From Cardiocondyla obscurior (taxonomy: Eukaryota; Arthropoda; Insecta; Hymenoptera; Formicidae), in NCBI RefSeq assembly GCF_019399895.1, contig NC_091874.1, positions 3,908,501-3,972,500 of the forward strand: a DNA stretch of 64,000 nucleotides, in the 5' to 3' direction. Positions within the stretch are counted from its first letter, which is position 1; each line of letters opens with the position of its first letter. This document shows, one piece after another, positions 45,781-56,900 of this stretch. A program made the translations under genes and the position numbers. Under the pieces are notes generated by a model. That model worked only from the letters and a program-made list of their open reading frames with translations. It was not told the origin of the DNA and searched no databases.

Positions 45781-48700
45781 CGGAATTATTAGTGAAGAAA
45801 CCGTGAAATGCGCTTCGGGCGATTTTCAATGCGCTCTGATCCGTTGCCTCTTGCACAAATAGCAGAAGGCAAAGAACGTTACGTCCAATTTCGATGTCCA
45901 CGGCCGCGTGGAGCGTTTCCGAACGATCGTTGTGTGTTGGAGCCGGAGAAAGCAGAGGCACACATGTCGGAATTGATTTCATCGTTTCGTGGAGCGTGCA
46001 CGTGTGTGTCCTTTTTCGCTTCCGTCCCTTCCAATCTCTTCGCGTTCACCTGCGCTCGGGCGTTAACTTCTACGCGGGGGCCGTCGAGGCGCCCATCGGG
46101 GAGCATCGGGTGCAACGGAGTTCGGTGGCCCCGCGTAGCGGGGACAAGAAAATCCGCCGGCAGAAAAACCACCGAAGAAAAGACCGGCCGCAGATACGAT
46201 CTTTTCGTGCTAATAATTATCGCATTAATTACTGCGCGGGGAGCGCGCGCGCTCGCGCACCTCGTCCACGCTATTCACGCACACGCGCGCACACGCGTCG
46301 CGGACTTTACGTGGCGAAGGAACGGCTACTGTTAGGCATTAGCGGAGGCACATGGGTGAGACTGATTTCGCGCGAGGCAGATCTGATGGCGAGGACACGC
46401 GTGAGACGCGTAACGAGCTCGCGCGAACCGAGCGTACCGTCGAACTCGCTTCTCCGCTGCGGCTAATTGTAATGGCGTAAGACGCGCGTCATTATGATGC
46501 CTATCGTTCCTAGAAGCAGGATGTAATTTCGCGAAGGTGTAGCGGCGAATTCTTGGCCGGTCATCGAATTCTTCGGGGTATGATAGTCGCGGACTTTCCG
46601 CGAATACCTCGAGCGCGAAGCTGTCTTCGAGTTCTCAGATTAACGTTAGTCGTCGTGAAACAATTAAAAGGTGTCAAGTGACGGAAATAATTTCAACGGA
46701 GGGGTGCTCACCGATTGATGTCTGCTTTCACGTAGTTTCACCCGCACACGCGTACGAGGAAGGAAAGAGGCAGATTTCTCGTAACACGACGACGCCGTGA
46801 GACGTACTGTGAAACGTGTGGGACATGTAACGAGGACGCGTGCATTGGGGCTCGTCAGAACATCGCGCGTCGCACATCGGTCACGCGTGCCAGCTAAGAA
46901 TTTGCGTCCGAAGTCAAACGAACGAGAAAAGCGTCTCTCTGTGGGGAGGAGAGCGTGGAGTACGGGAGAGACGTCGCGCGAGAGCTTTGCGGTCGCGACG
47001 AAAGCACCGTGCCAAATTCCGTGCTAAAATCAGAGATCGTGTCGATCGCGATTGTTTCTACGTATCTTTTCGTTTTCTCTCAACATTTTAATTCATTCTT
47101 TTTATATTTTAATTATATATAATTACCGTGTTTTAATATTAAAAAAAAAAAAAGAATCTTCTACTTCTACCTTTTTGTCTCTGCAAATTTCGCTTAATTA
47201 ATTCGCTCGGTTAACTATCCTTCGGGTATTATCGACCTATGCTATCATCATTAAGTGGCGGTCTATACGTTATTGCGGGAAAATCATTCGGCTGGCCGCG
47301 TCGCCTGCGTTTCTTTCGCCGCGTCACGCTGTAATTAAGCAGATCATTAACGTCATCGCGATCAAAACGAAGGAGAACGCGAACGAATCGCAATCGCCTG
47401 CTGGCGCATACCGTTACGCGATGGTTACGAGGCGATAGGGCACCTTGACTAATGCGACCGCGGCGAGTTGCACCTTGCAAATTGGCGAGGAGCATGCCTG
47501 CGCTCTCGGCCCTCCGTGTCGAAGAAAAACCTCGTGCCATCGGGCGCGATTTAGAGACGCGCTTTTGCTTTCGCGATTGTCCACCTTGCGCCATAAAGTT
47601 ACCGCGCTACTGCAACGCGATTTAATCGCACCTGTTCTTCTCCGCGGCGGTGAACTGTAAAATATTTTTTACGTTCGATAAAAATTATGCCGCGAATTTA
47701 AATATTGCAAAACGTAGAGTGACGGTAAACTAAAAAAAAAAATAAAAAACGATTTTAAAAAATTAAAAAATTACGAGGTAAAAAAATCGAAAAGAGCGAG
47801 AGTTTAAATAAAAGAAACGTACGAGGGGTGCGCGGGCTCGATCGCGATTAAAACGCGAAATGACTTACTGCAATATTAACGGGATGCGCACCTACCATTA
47901 CACCGTCACGTCGCACGGTATCAGCCAACACTGTAATTCAATTGCGTTGCATTTAATAAAAATTAAACGTATAGTTCGTCGCGGGACGTGAATTGTTGTC
48001 ATTAGTACGTCCCCGGAGCGCCGTCCCACTGCGACGGAAAATTTCAATTTTCCGCTCGAGGTAATAGATAATAACGCAAATATTTTTCCGTGTGACGGAG
48101 GTTCTCTCCGCTGGACAAAGGATTCTATACCCCCCGTTCCCCCTCTCGTCTCCCCTTGTGCCCTTTCGCCGGTGCTCAGGCCGCACTTTAGCAACGACAC
48201 CGACAAGAGCGACGAAGACGACAATGCGAGTTGAACGTGGCCGGCGAAGAGTCGGCGAAAAAGAGGCGAAACGGAGACGCAGAAACCGAGAGACGTATAC
48301 GGTGGCCGGGTTTAAACGAGAGAAAGAGAAGAAGCGAGGGTGGACGTTTGAGAGAGAGAGACAGAGAGAGAAAGAGAGAGAGAGAGAGATAAAATATGCG
48401 TGTATGCGTGCCCGTGTGTGTGTGAAAGTGGAACAAAATGTTGATGGCAAAGGGCGGTACTGGAAACGAACGAACTGAACGAACGCGGTCACAAGAGCCG
48501 GTAGCAGCGCGCTCCTATAAATATGTATAGCCAATATCCGCTTACATTCGGCCATAGCACTCGGCGATATCGTCATGCAGATAGGCGAAGCATGCGGAGC
48601 GCGGGTTAGGGGTAGGTGGTGGCTAATAGACCCGTGCTCTTCGTGTGTGTGCACGTGCGCGATGCCGCTGTGTAACCATCGCCGCCACGGTTCGACTTCG

Positions 48701-49140
48701 CGCGTGATGGTGAATCCTTTACCCGGCGTCATATCGTAGGAAAATATCTAATCTGCATGTGTTTACGTTTGACGTGTCGATAGCGCCGGTGCCGTGGCTC
48801 TTTCGGCTCTTACCGCGACGTAAATTAAATTACAGCGACGATGCAAAAAGGCAACAGCTCGACGCCACGAAGATGGCGAACGACCGTACGCGGCGCGTTT
48901 TCCTCCCTCTATCCTGGACCGAGGGGGCTCGGAATCGGATTCGCGTGAACGTGCGCCGAGACAAATTGCCGGCATGGGGATCGAGTTACATCCTTGTCAA
49001 ACGAGCGAATTGGGCTCTCCCGATTTCGGAATCAATTCGATTACGACGTTATCGCTCTTCGGCTCCAGCTACATAGGGCTTTTATTCTCGCGTGAATCTT
49101 TTACGCGAAGCTTAATGCAATCTCGCAATTTGCATCGTTA
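45781..49140. other. CpG-rich region, no recognised gene
   Basis: Long CpG-rich interval with open frames up to 260 codons on both strands, several crossing a GA/TC repeat. A minus-strand frame of about 60 codons ends at a GTGAGC donor near 46713, again without a recognised motif. The interval could be a promoter-rich island, which cannot be decided from sequence alone. Confidence 0.5.
48350..48389. repeat. GA microsatellite
   Basis: (GA)n with two CA/AA breaks. It gives a serine/leucine run in the 259-codon minus-strand frame at 47953-48732, which is therefore discounted as a gene. Confidence 0.93.
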
Positions 49141-49728
49141 GATACAATAATTCTGAACTAATTGTTCTTTCTATTTTTTTTTTTATTATTACTTTTTAAA
49201 TTTGTAAATCTCTGGCGCTTTAGTAAAAAGGTATACCGAGCGCTTTTGCTCGTTTTCGTTCGCCAGCCCCTCGCTCGAGACAGCGACATAAAAATCTGGT
49301 AGCAGTCGAATGGCCTGAGCGGCTTCGCGCGATTGCATTCGTTACTTCGCACGCAAGGGAGTGCGAAAAAGGAGGCCAACACTCTAAACGCAGCTTTGGG
49401 TCCAAAGGCGTCACCATCGCGCGCCGGTGCCCATTTCGCTTCTTTCCCCGGTCTCGTGAGGCGCCCTCGCGCCGCCTCTCGCCGTCGGTATTTTTCAATT
49501 AATTTTTTTTCCCCGCGCCGGTCCCAGCGGCCGGATCCTTTGGCCGCGCGTGCCGCGCCGGATATCGACAGGGTGTTGGTATATACCGAGGGGGGGCTCA
49601 TAGTGGCCGTCCGCCGCGCGGATACCGAAGCGAAGTGGCCGCGGATCAATCAGAGGCGGCCTATAATTAACGAGTTACGGCTCCGGCCGCCGCGCGTTTG
49701 CATTAAGACGCGGCTTTTTGTCACTCAC

Positions 49729-49944
49729 CTTCACGAGAGGGACCGGCTCCGGCCGGCGTTCGTAATTACCTTGTGGCGGCAGACGGTCGGTATCCGCTGG
49801 CGAACCCGGTAACGGCGGGGACCAAGCGAAGGTGAGGCGCGAGTCGGTCCCGCCGTTTCTTCGCGCGAGCGAGCGACGCGGATTCACCTCGAGGGCCCGT
49901 TCCTCACCCTTTCGCCACGGAGGATGGAGACACGGTTCTTCCAC
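49729..49944 (-). CDS. Candidate exon in CpG island
   Basis: On the minus strand 72 codons are open from a GTG at 49944 and run in phase 0 into GTGAAG/GTGAGTGA (49729/49728), a full-consensus donor. The predicted piece is rich in proline and arginine, ending in ERRPEPVPLVK. An in-frame stop lies just upstream and no acceptor or ATG was seen, so a non-coding first exon of a CpG-island promoter is at least as likely as coding. Plus-strand donor-like sites at about 49849 and 49975 in the same island point the other way. No family is recognised. Confidence 0.15.
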
Positions 49945-49989
49945 CCTCGACTACTTCGATTGACTATACGCGGCGTGAGTTTTTCTCTC

Positions 49990-51025
49990 CACCGCGTCGT
50001 TCGAGACGACACCGAGGCGAGAACGCCTTCATAGCGGAAGGAACATAACATCTAGAATCGTAATTAGTAGGCGTAAACGCACGCCTACCCAGACACTGCG
50101 ACTTCTTCTTCGTTTCGCTGTCCATCTGCTTCCTCTTCTCCTTCTGTCAGGCTTTTTTTTCTATCCTTTTCCCTTAATTTCTCTTCCTTCGGTATTTCGT
50201 AAAAATTGAATGCTTTGGAAGTATCTCGTTTATCACGAGAAGCGCAACATTGCCCGCAATATGTCGCTCCTCATTTTACTAGAATATGCTTAAGTAGATG
50301 TTCAAGCGATCAGTATTAAATTATCATCGCATTTTGGTAAAAGAGACGCAGGAAAAATGCAATCCCGAGGACGATTGGCGTCTTCATTAAAATTCTATTT
50401 CCTACGAGTGCACGCGTTTCTCCGCGGCGGATGTTTCCGCGATCTGATAATATTGTGCGGGTGCTACGAGCCACGCAATAGCATAGAATTATTTAGAAAG
50501 CAAGCATATCAACGAAACTGTTTCACTAATAAGTCCCGCGCGATTCTGACGTGGGATGCATTCACATTCGCGAGCTTAAAACTTCTTTATGAAACGAAAA
50601 AATGAAGGATGAATAGTAACAATATATATGTATATCAATAATTACGATCAACGGTGAGGAAAACTTTTATAATTATTTTTTGTAATTTTAATTTTTATTA
50701 GCAACACAATACGTAACGCTTTCGTATAAAAATTAGTGCAATACAGTGGAAAAATTTTATAATTGCGTGCCTATAAAATTTCTTCGGCTTCACCCTTTTT
50801 TTATAAATATTTTTTTAAGTCACTCCGATTATCTGAGATATCTCATATCTTTTATGCACTTGGAAGCAGATGCGATCGAGATATTAAGTTGTGCTTCAGC
50901 CAGCAAACTGCTTCCTGCCAAGGGTGGTTTACAATTGCACCGCTCGTCAGAGATCGCGATCAATTAATTTGACACTCAATTCGATACGCGGATGGCAGAT
51001 GCAATCATTTGTCAGTGTGCATATA
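49990..51025. other. AT-rich unassigned DNA
   Basis: No gene, RNA or repeat was recognised. The window changes sharply here from CpG-rich to AT-rich. Confidence 0.65.
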
Positions 51026-51349
51026 TACAGGTCGTCTCAGAAATTATGTACTTCCTAAGATAGGCACGGAGAAAAGAAAATTAAAAGAAATGCATCTATC
51101 TTAAGTTCTGATAAATTTTAAATTAAAGTAAATTTACAAATAATTAATAAAATTAAGATTTAAATATATAAATAATATTAAAAAGAAACTAATGTATTAA
51201 AATTTTTTATTATTTTTTTTTTTTTAATATTCTGAATGTCGCCAAAGTCTTCAATTAAAATAATAATTAATAAAGTTCTTAGGAGAAGATTAATATTAAT
51301 TCCAATGCCAAAGAGAAAATATTATCTATTATTTCTGATAAGATCTGTA
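51026..51349. mobile_element. Possible degraded TA-flanked MITE
   Basis: The left end TACAGGTCGTCTCAGAAATT and the reverse complement of the right end, TACAGATCTTATCAGAAATA, match at about 16 of 20 positions. Both begin with TA, the target duplication of Tc1/mariner transposons. The 324-base interior is very AT-rich, with a T13 run at 51213-51225 and no coding capacity. A non-autonomous mariner-like remnant fits, as such CAGG-type ends are common in insects. However, imperfect matches of this quality also arise by chance in AT-rich DNA, so copies elsewhere in the genome are needed. Confidence 0.35.
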
Positions 51350-52862
51350 CATGCACGTGTGCGAACTGGATGAGCGTATAAATGACCGTACGGGCAATTC
51401 GCCGGCTTGAGGATTGTGTAGAATGAAATAGCAAATCATCCTGGTAAAGAGCTGAACAGGTACATAAGACCGAGAGTAAAAAAGCTAACTACAAAATAAT
51501 GGAGGCACTGGAGATCGCATAGAAAAGTTGAAATGGCAAGTGGGAAGGAAGCACTTCCGGCGGATACACGTTATTTTTGTCACAATCGCGACGACATCAA
51601 GGGCGTATGTTATAAAGAACTGTTCATGAAGGAACGGGCTTCGTCTTTATTGCGTATCGATAATGATCTGTAATTTTCTACTAATTCGCATCAAGCCTGG
51701 CATTTTTGTATGGATTTACATGATTGCCTTTGACAATTGAACGGTTGACTTTCGCACTTAAACATTCAGATTTCTTACATTTAATTGACATCCGGAAAAT
51801 ACAACACGGCGGATTACATTTTCTAATGTTTCAAAATACACGGGCAATATCTATAACTTTCTTTTTCTTTTTTTTTAATATCCCAAAAATTTACAAGACT
51901 GTCAAAAGTGCTGGCGATTTTTTCGCATGCAACGTTCGAGATGCATGCGAACGCGAAACGCATGTCCGTACATAAATCATTCGAATTCTCGTATAACACA
52001 GTCGCTGGTGCAATTGTTATGCTAACCACTTGCCAGTATCTGCTCTTATATAGCCTATGTTTCCTGCACGACCACCTGTTACCCTCTCGATCCTCAACCC
52101 CGCCTACGTAACATTCAGCTCGTTCATCCTGGTTTGGCACATACGTAACAATCCTTGATGCAGCCATTTACTGTTCATTGTACCTTTTTTCCGTTTCCGT
52201 TTTATACCACGAGGAATTACATTTAATTTCAAAGACGGCAATAAATGCTAAAAATTAATATTAAAACCTTTATAACAATTTAACGAACGATACTTAACGA
52301 ATTTGTCAATTTGTAAAGAATAAAAAAGAAAAAAATTAAAAAATTGTTAGTTAAACCTGTCGCTTTTCACCCGCGAGTCTAGGCACAGCGTGTTTTGTAC
52401 TCCTACGCGTGTGTTGAAATATTAATTAATTACATTTACATCGTTACATATTTAATCGCGTATTACCTAGTTCACACCTTGCCCTTTACTACAGTCAAAT
52501 ATACTTACAATATCAGTTCCCACCATTACAACTAGATAAGAATAATGGACCGTGTCAGGGAATTTCCTTGATAACTATCTTAATAACGATCCATTCTTCC
52601 AGCAAAGCGCGAGTAAGCGGGGGACGAAAACATACAACTCCCACGGGATTTATAAGAAACGATATTATCGATATCATGAATGCTATCAGATCGTTACTCG
52701 ACGAAACGTAAGGCGCGAGTCGCTTCTATGGTCGCCTGAATTATACATTATAACGCGCGCAAACGCGCGTCCGGGCATGAACAATAACATTGGCCTGCGC
52801 CTTCGGCGAGCTCCGCTTTCTTCAAGCGGCTGTTGGAACTTCCCTGCCCAGGAAACTACGAC
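51350..52862. other. Unassigned DNA
   Basis: AT-rich to 52500, then mixed. An open frame at 52552-52917 overlaps the candidate promoter that follows and is not supported as coding. Confidence 0.55.
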
Positions 52863-52870
52863 TATAAAAG
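52863..52870 (+). promoter_or_regulatory. TATA box
   Basis: TATAAAAG, a consensus TATA box. Transcription would start about 30 bases downstream, near 52893, leaving a leader of about 20 bases before the ATG at 52914. Very short leaders with a TATA box are typical of highly expressed tissue-specific insect genes such as cuticle proteins (established knowledge; the link here is inference). Confidence 0.35.
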
Positions 52871-52913
52871 CAGCTCGCGCAAGATACACCGTCGAGATCC
52901 GCCGCGGAAACAA

Positions 52914-53059
52914 ATGACGACGGTGAGTCTTTTAATTGCCGCACCTGCCCCTCCGCGCGGGGCCCCTGCGAAAACCTGTAGGTGATAATTTTTCTTCTAC
53001 AGCTGGTCGATTCTCTTTTCGACCGCGTCATCCGCGCCTATCCGAACCTACGTCGATGA
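52914..53059 (+). CDS. Candidate micro-ORF gene with one intron
   Basis: The ATG at 52914 sits in an AACAA-ATG context downstream of a TATA box. Three codons (MTT) run into ACG/GTGAGT at 52923, a strong donor. An 80-base intron ends with TTTTTCTTCTACAG at 53002, a strong acceptor. The joined frame gives MTT then LVDSLFDRVIRAYPNLRR and a TGA at 53057-53059. AATAAA follows at 53196-53201. Every element of a compact transcription unit is therefore present in order within 340 bases. The 21-residue product matches nothing I know and has no signal peptide. An alternative frame of the second exon is open for about 50 codons but does not fit the phase. The first exon may instead splice to a distant exon. 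Confidence 0.27.
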
Positions 53060-53921
53060 GCGATGACTCGCCCAGATATTCGCCGGCCCGTTGCGGTTCT
53101 AATATTTCAAGACGTCACGTCGCCTCACGAGAATCCTCATACGTCACGACATAATGTACATCAGCGTTAACAAAAGAATAATATAATTTGTAAGAAATAA
53201 AATCGCCGCTACTTATCTGGTAGACTCGCGCGGCTTTGCGAATCAAGGTGCGCGCTTTACGTCGCGGTGAAAATCAGATACGGCGAATGGAAATGAGTTC
53301 CAAAAGTTTATTAATTAGGAATTTGATGGGATATCTCCGGCATTCCATTAGCGTGGAAACCGTTGCAAATCGAATCGTGCGTGTGGAACATTTGATGTAT
53401 TATTCTTTGGGCTCTGCCTCGCTTACACGTGTGCGGTTTTTCTTCCCAGGTGCATCGAACCGCGACGTAACAGGGAGGGGTGTCACGAAGACGTCCGCAA
53501 CTAGCACGAAGAGTAATCATCGGGCAGATATTTATTTTCTATTATTTCGTGGGAATCGAGCAGCATGCTCTTTGTTCTGGATTTAGAGTATTCGGTTAGT
53601 CTTCTACTCATGGGGAGATCCTTATCTGCTCACGTTATACATTTTCATCAAAGTTACCGTTGATTTCTCAATAGCCATGACCCTGTAGAGCTCGGATTAT
53701 GACACTGAAAAAAAAAAAAAATGTTTCGTGGTTACTTAATAAATTAAATCAACGTAAGAAACAGAATAAATACGTGAATATTTTATAATTATTAAAAAAA
53801 AAAGATATTCAATTTATTTAATCTTGATAGAAATGTGAATAAAAAATTTACAGAAATCAAATTAAAAATTCTACGGAGCGATTGTTAATCTCCGCTAAAT
53901 CAGAAACAGTTTCATAAACTC

Positions 53922-53924
<3 letters not shown>
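53060..53924. other. Unassigned DNA after candidate unit
   Basis: AATAAA at 53196-53201 could serve the candidate unit upstream. An A14 tract lies at 53708-53721. Nothing else was recognised. Confidence 0.55.

Positions 53925-53973
<49 letters not shown>
53925..53973. repeat. TC microsatellite
   Basis: About 24 uninterrupted TC units, then CTTTCTTTCTCTG. This is the longest perfect dinucleotide run in the window and probably polymorphic. Confidence 0.97.
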
Positions 53974-53979
<6 letters not shown>

Positions 53980-53985
53980 CTCTGA

Positions 53986-56900
53986 CTCAGCGTCGGATAA
54001 TTCTGGGAAGATTCAGAGACGTGTGCGATTCATTGCGTGGCGCGTTAGACGTTGCGTGATGTGCAGCCGATTGGTTCTATGGGAATCCGACAGCATCGAC
54101 GAGGCTCGTTGATTAACCTACTTAGATACCCAATTGTCGGTGCGAATCGAAACGCGAATGGAGATATTCTGCTGTGCTATTGCCACTCCTAATTCGTTAG
54201 CGGATCGCGTGGGGTGGAAGATTGCTTCCTCGATGCCCGGTAATATCAGAAAAACGATACAGATTTCGAGCCCGGGCCATTCTCCGAGAGAGAGATATCA
54301 TGTGGCCTCCACGCGTGCTAGACGTGACGGGAATTAAATTGATTATGTTGTTCTTCTCGTAGCTTGATAAATTGATTTCTCCCTGCATACTCACCCCGTA
54401 ATGCGCCCTAATGTGTGATTTTCGTGTTATACTTTTGATGGTTACTTTCAACCTCGAACGTTTACAACAATGTAGAATATTATTATTACCTGCCTTGCGG
54501 CACATACAGCTATGAGATTCTTACGCCAGTTTCGCAATATAAATCACGTACTCCTCATGGATCGATGCGCCTTTCTACGAAATTACACCGAGAGGCCCGT
54601 AATTCTGACGCAAGCACATGCGGCCAAGTAGAATTCACAATGGGCGTAGATCGAGAACGTCGCTATTAAGGATAATAGAATATGCAACGAATCATTTTCC
54701 CACAGGTAGGAACGAAGACGCTTCCACTTTCTACCCGAAATAGGATTTCGTAACTTATACTACTCAATATAGTCTTTAACTGGCGCAACCAATTTAATGT
54801 TGTAATTGCCGCACACCTACATACACTCGCTTATTGCTCGCAATAACCGCGTGTCTTTTCTTAAAGACTCACCCGCCGCGGATATAGCGGATCCTTTTGC
54901 GAACGAGCCCTTTAAGAATCGCACGGGGTTATTTATGCCGGGCACCGAAAGCTAGCGCACGATATCAGTTTTCTGTCACGAATGGCCGCACGACAGCAAA
55001 GTGTTGATAGCAGTATGTCAGCCGATAAACACTAATGTTTCTCGCAACAGAGCGGAAGTTATAGCTACCTTGTTTTGTCAGCATGTTAAAAGTCAAATTA
55101 AACTTGCAAATACCTTAAGCAGCGAGACACTAACCGGAGTGGATAACGATTTGAGCAGCTTAGAGCAAATGTGAACTAAATTCCATAAATTACAAAAGCG
55201 GAAAGAAAAAGCGAGAGGGAGAGAGAAAAAAATGGGACAGCATTAAAAGCCAGCGTCAAAGTACCATTAAAAACATTAAATTTCTAATTTCTTATTTTAT
55301 ATTCGTAATAAACTACTTCGAGGCGTCGCTTAAAGCGCCAAACAAGTTTTATGTTGGATTATTAACGATATCAGTGCTTGTCTCTGATTGCGGTTATTAA
55401 CCAGCGGAGATAACATTTTAAGTAAATAAAAGGATAAGAGTTGTCGCAGCATGCCCACGTTTCTCCCTTCGTGCACACTTAAGTTTCTCCAATGCCCGGC
55501 GTGATATTAGCAGATATCAAACGTGGATTTAATTACTCTCCGTATTTTTCGCCCGACGGACATCGACGGCCAGTTCATTCGGCGGCACGTAGAATAATTT
55601 CAGGGAGGGAGGTTGCACTATGCATGCGCCGCAGCTTTTTAATTGACTGCTGCCTTCCCCTTTGACTTTACGATAATGGGTTTGTTTGCATTCCAATTTC
55701 AAGAAGTTTAACGACATTCTCCGAAGCGCGCGGTACCTTCTCTCGCCAAACTTGATGCCGAAGATTTCTAGATCGGGGGCCCTTCTTCTGTTCCCGCGGA
55801 ACCCCGTAGAGCCGTAGATGATTAGAAAACCGTAATAATTCGAAGTGACGGTAGAGATTTATTGAAGTTAGCAAATATAAAAAATTAAAAAAATAATAAA
55901 AACTAAAAAAAAAAAAGAAAGAAAAAATAACCGGATTCCCTGGTAATAACGCAACAGGAGAAAAGTTTTTATTTATATCAGTATATAAAAGATTTATTAC
56001 AAGCTTTAAGGAGATTAAGCGGATTATTGCAACTTTTATACTTGAAGTTAACGATATCTACATAAAACTAACAGTGTTATTTGATAGCGATGCACTAAAT
56101 CATATTTAAATATTAATATAAATCTATATTTGATTGCACGGAGAAAATAATGCCGCTATGAAAGGCTGCTATATAGCCGCATTGCAGAAATGAGAAATAT
56201 GCGTGAATGCGTCCGGGGTTTTGCATGGGCGTACGTATATGTTTCTGCAATTAAAACGCGAGGATGGGCATCTAAAGCCATCTTACCATTTTAAACCAGC
56301 CGTATTTCGCACAAAGTGATACTATTGCGCATCGCATTAATAACTTTATTAACGAGAGCATAACGTAAGAACATATTCGCTCATTGTTACAAAAATTTAA
56401 ATGCAATGGAAATCATTTTTAGCGAAGGGCCACACACCGCCGACGCAGAAGTTCGCAAACGTATATATAATAAGGTAACAATACCTAGTTGGTTTTTACG
56501 GAATTGATGTACCGGGGAGAAAAAGTTACGAACGTGGGAAATTTCCGCGAGCCCCGACAAGGTAACACATTCGCCAATCCCAAATTGGAGTGCGGAAAGT
56601 ACTGCCGAGAGAGCGTATGGTACATGCCGGTAGCCGCGCTTCTATCGTAAACCCTCATTATCGTCATAATTATTATGCAAAGAATATAATGCGAGGCGGC
56701 AGCCTGCCAGAATACTCCCGAGATCCGACAGACTAATTTCAATGCGCGCGAATAAATTGCGGGAATAATTTTATAAAATAACTGAAATAAGAGGGAAAGC
56801 GCGAGCGGAGCCGCGCGCTGGGCATCTTATTCGCGATCTGAAGGATGTGAATGCATTTTACCCCGCGAGCGTGCCATTACTGGACGCGTAGATATTTTAT

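Noticed and set aside
47953..48732. Longest open frame in the window (259 codons, minus strand)
   Set aside because: It crosses a GA/TC microsatellite and CpG-rich DNA, shows no domain, and competing frames on the other strand are also long.
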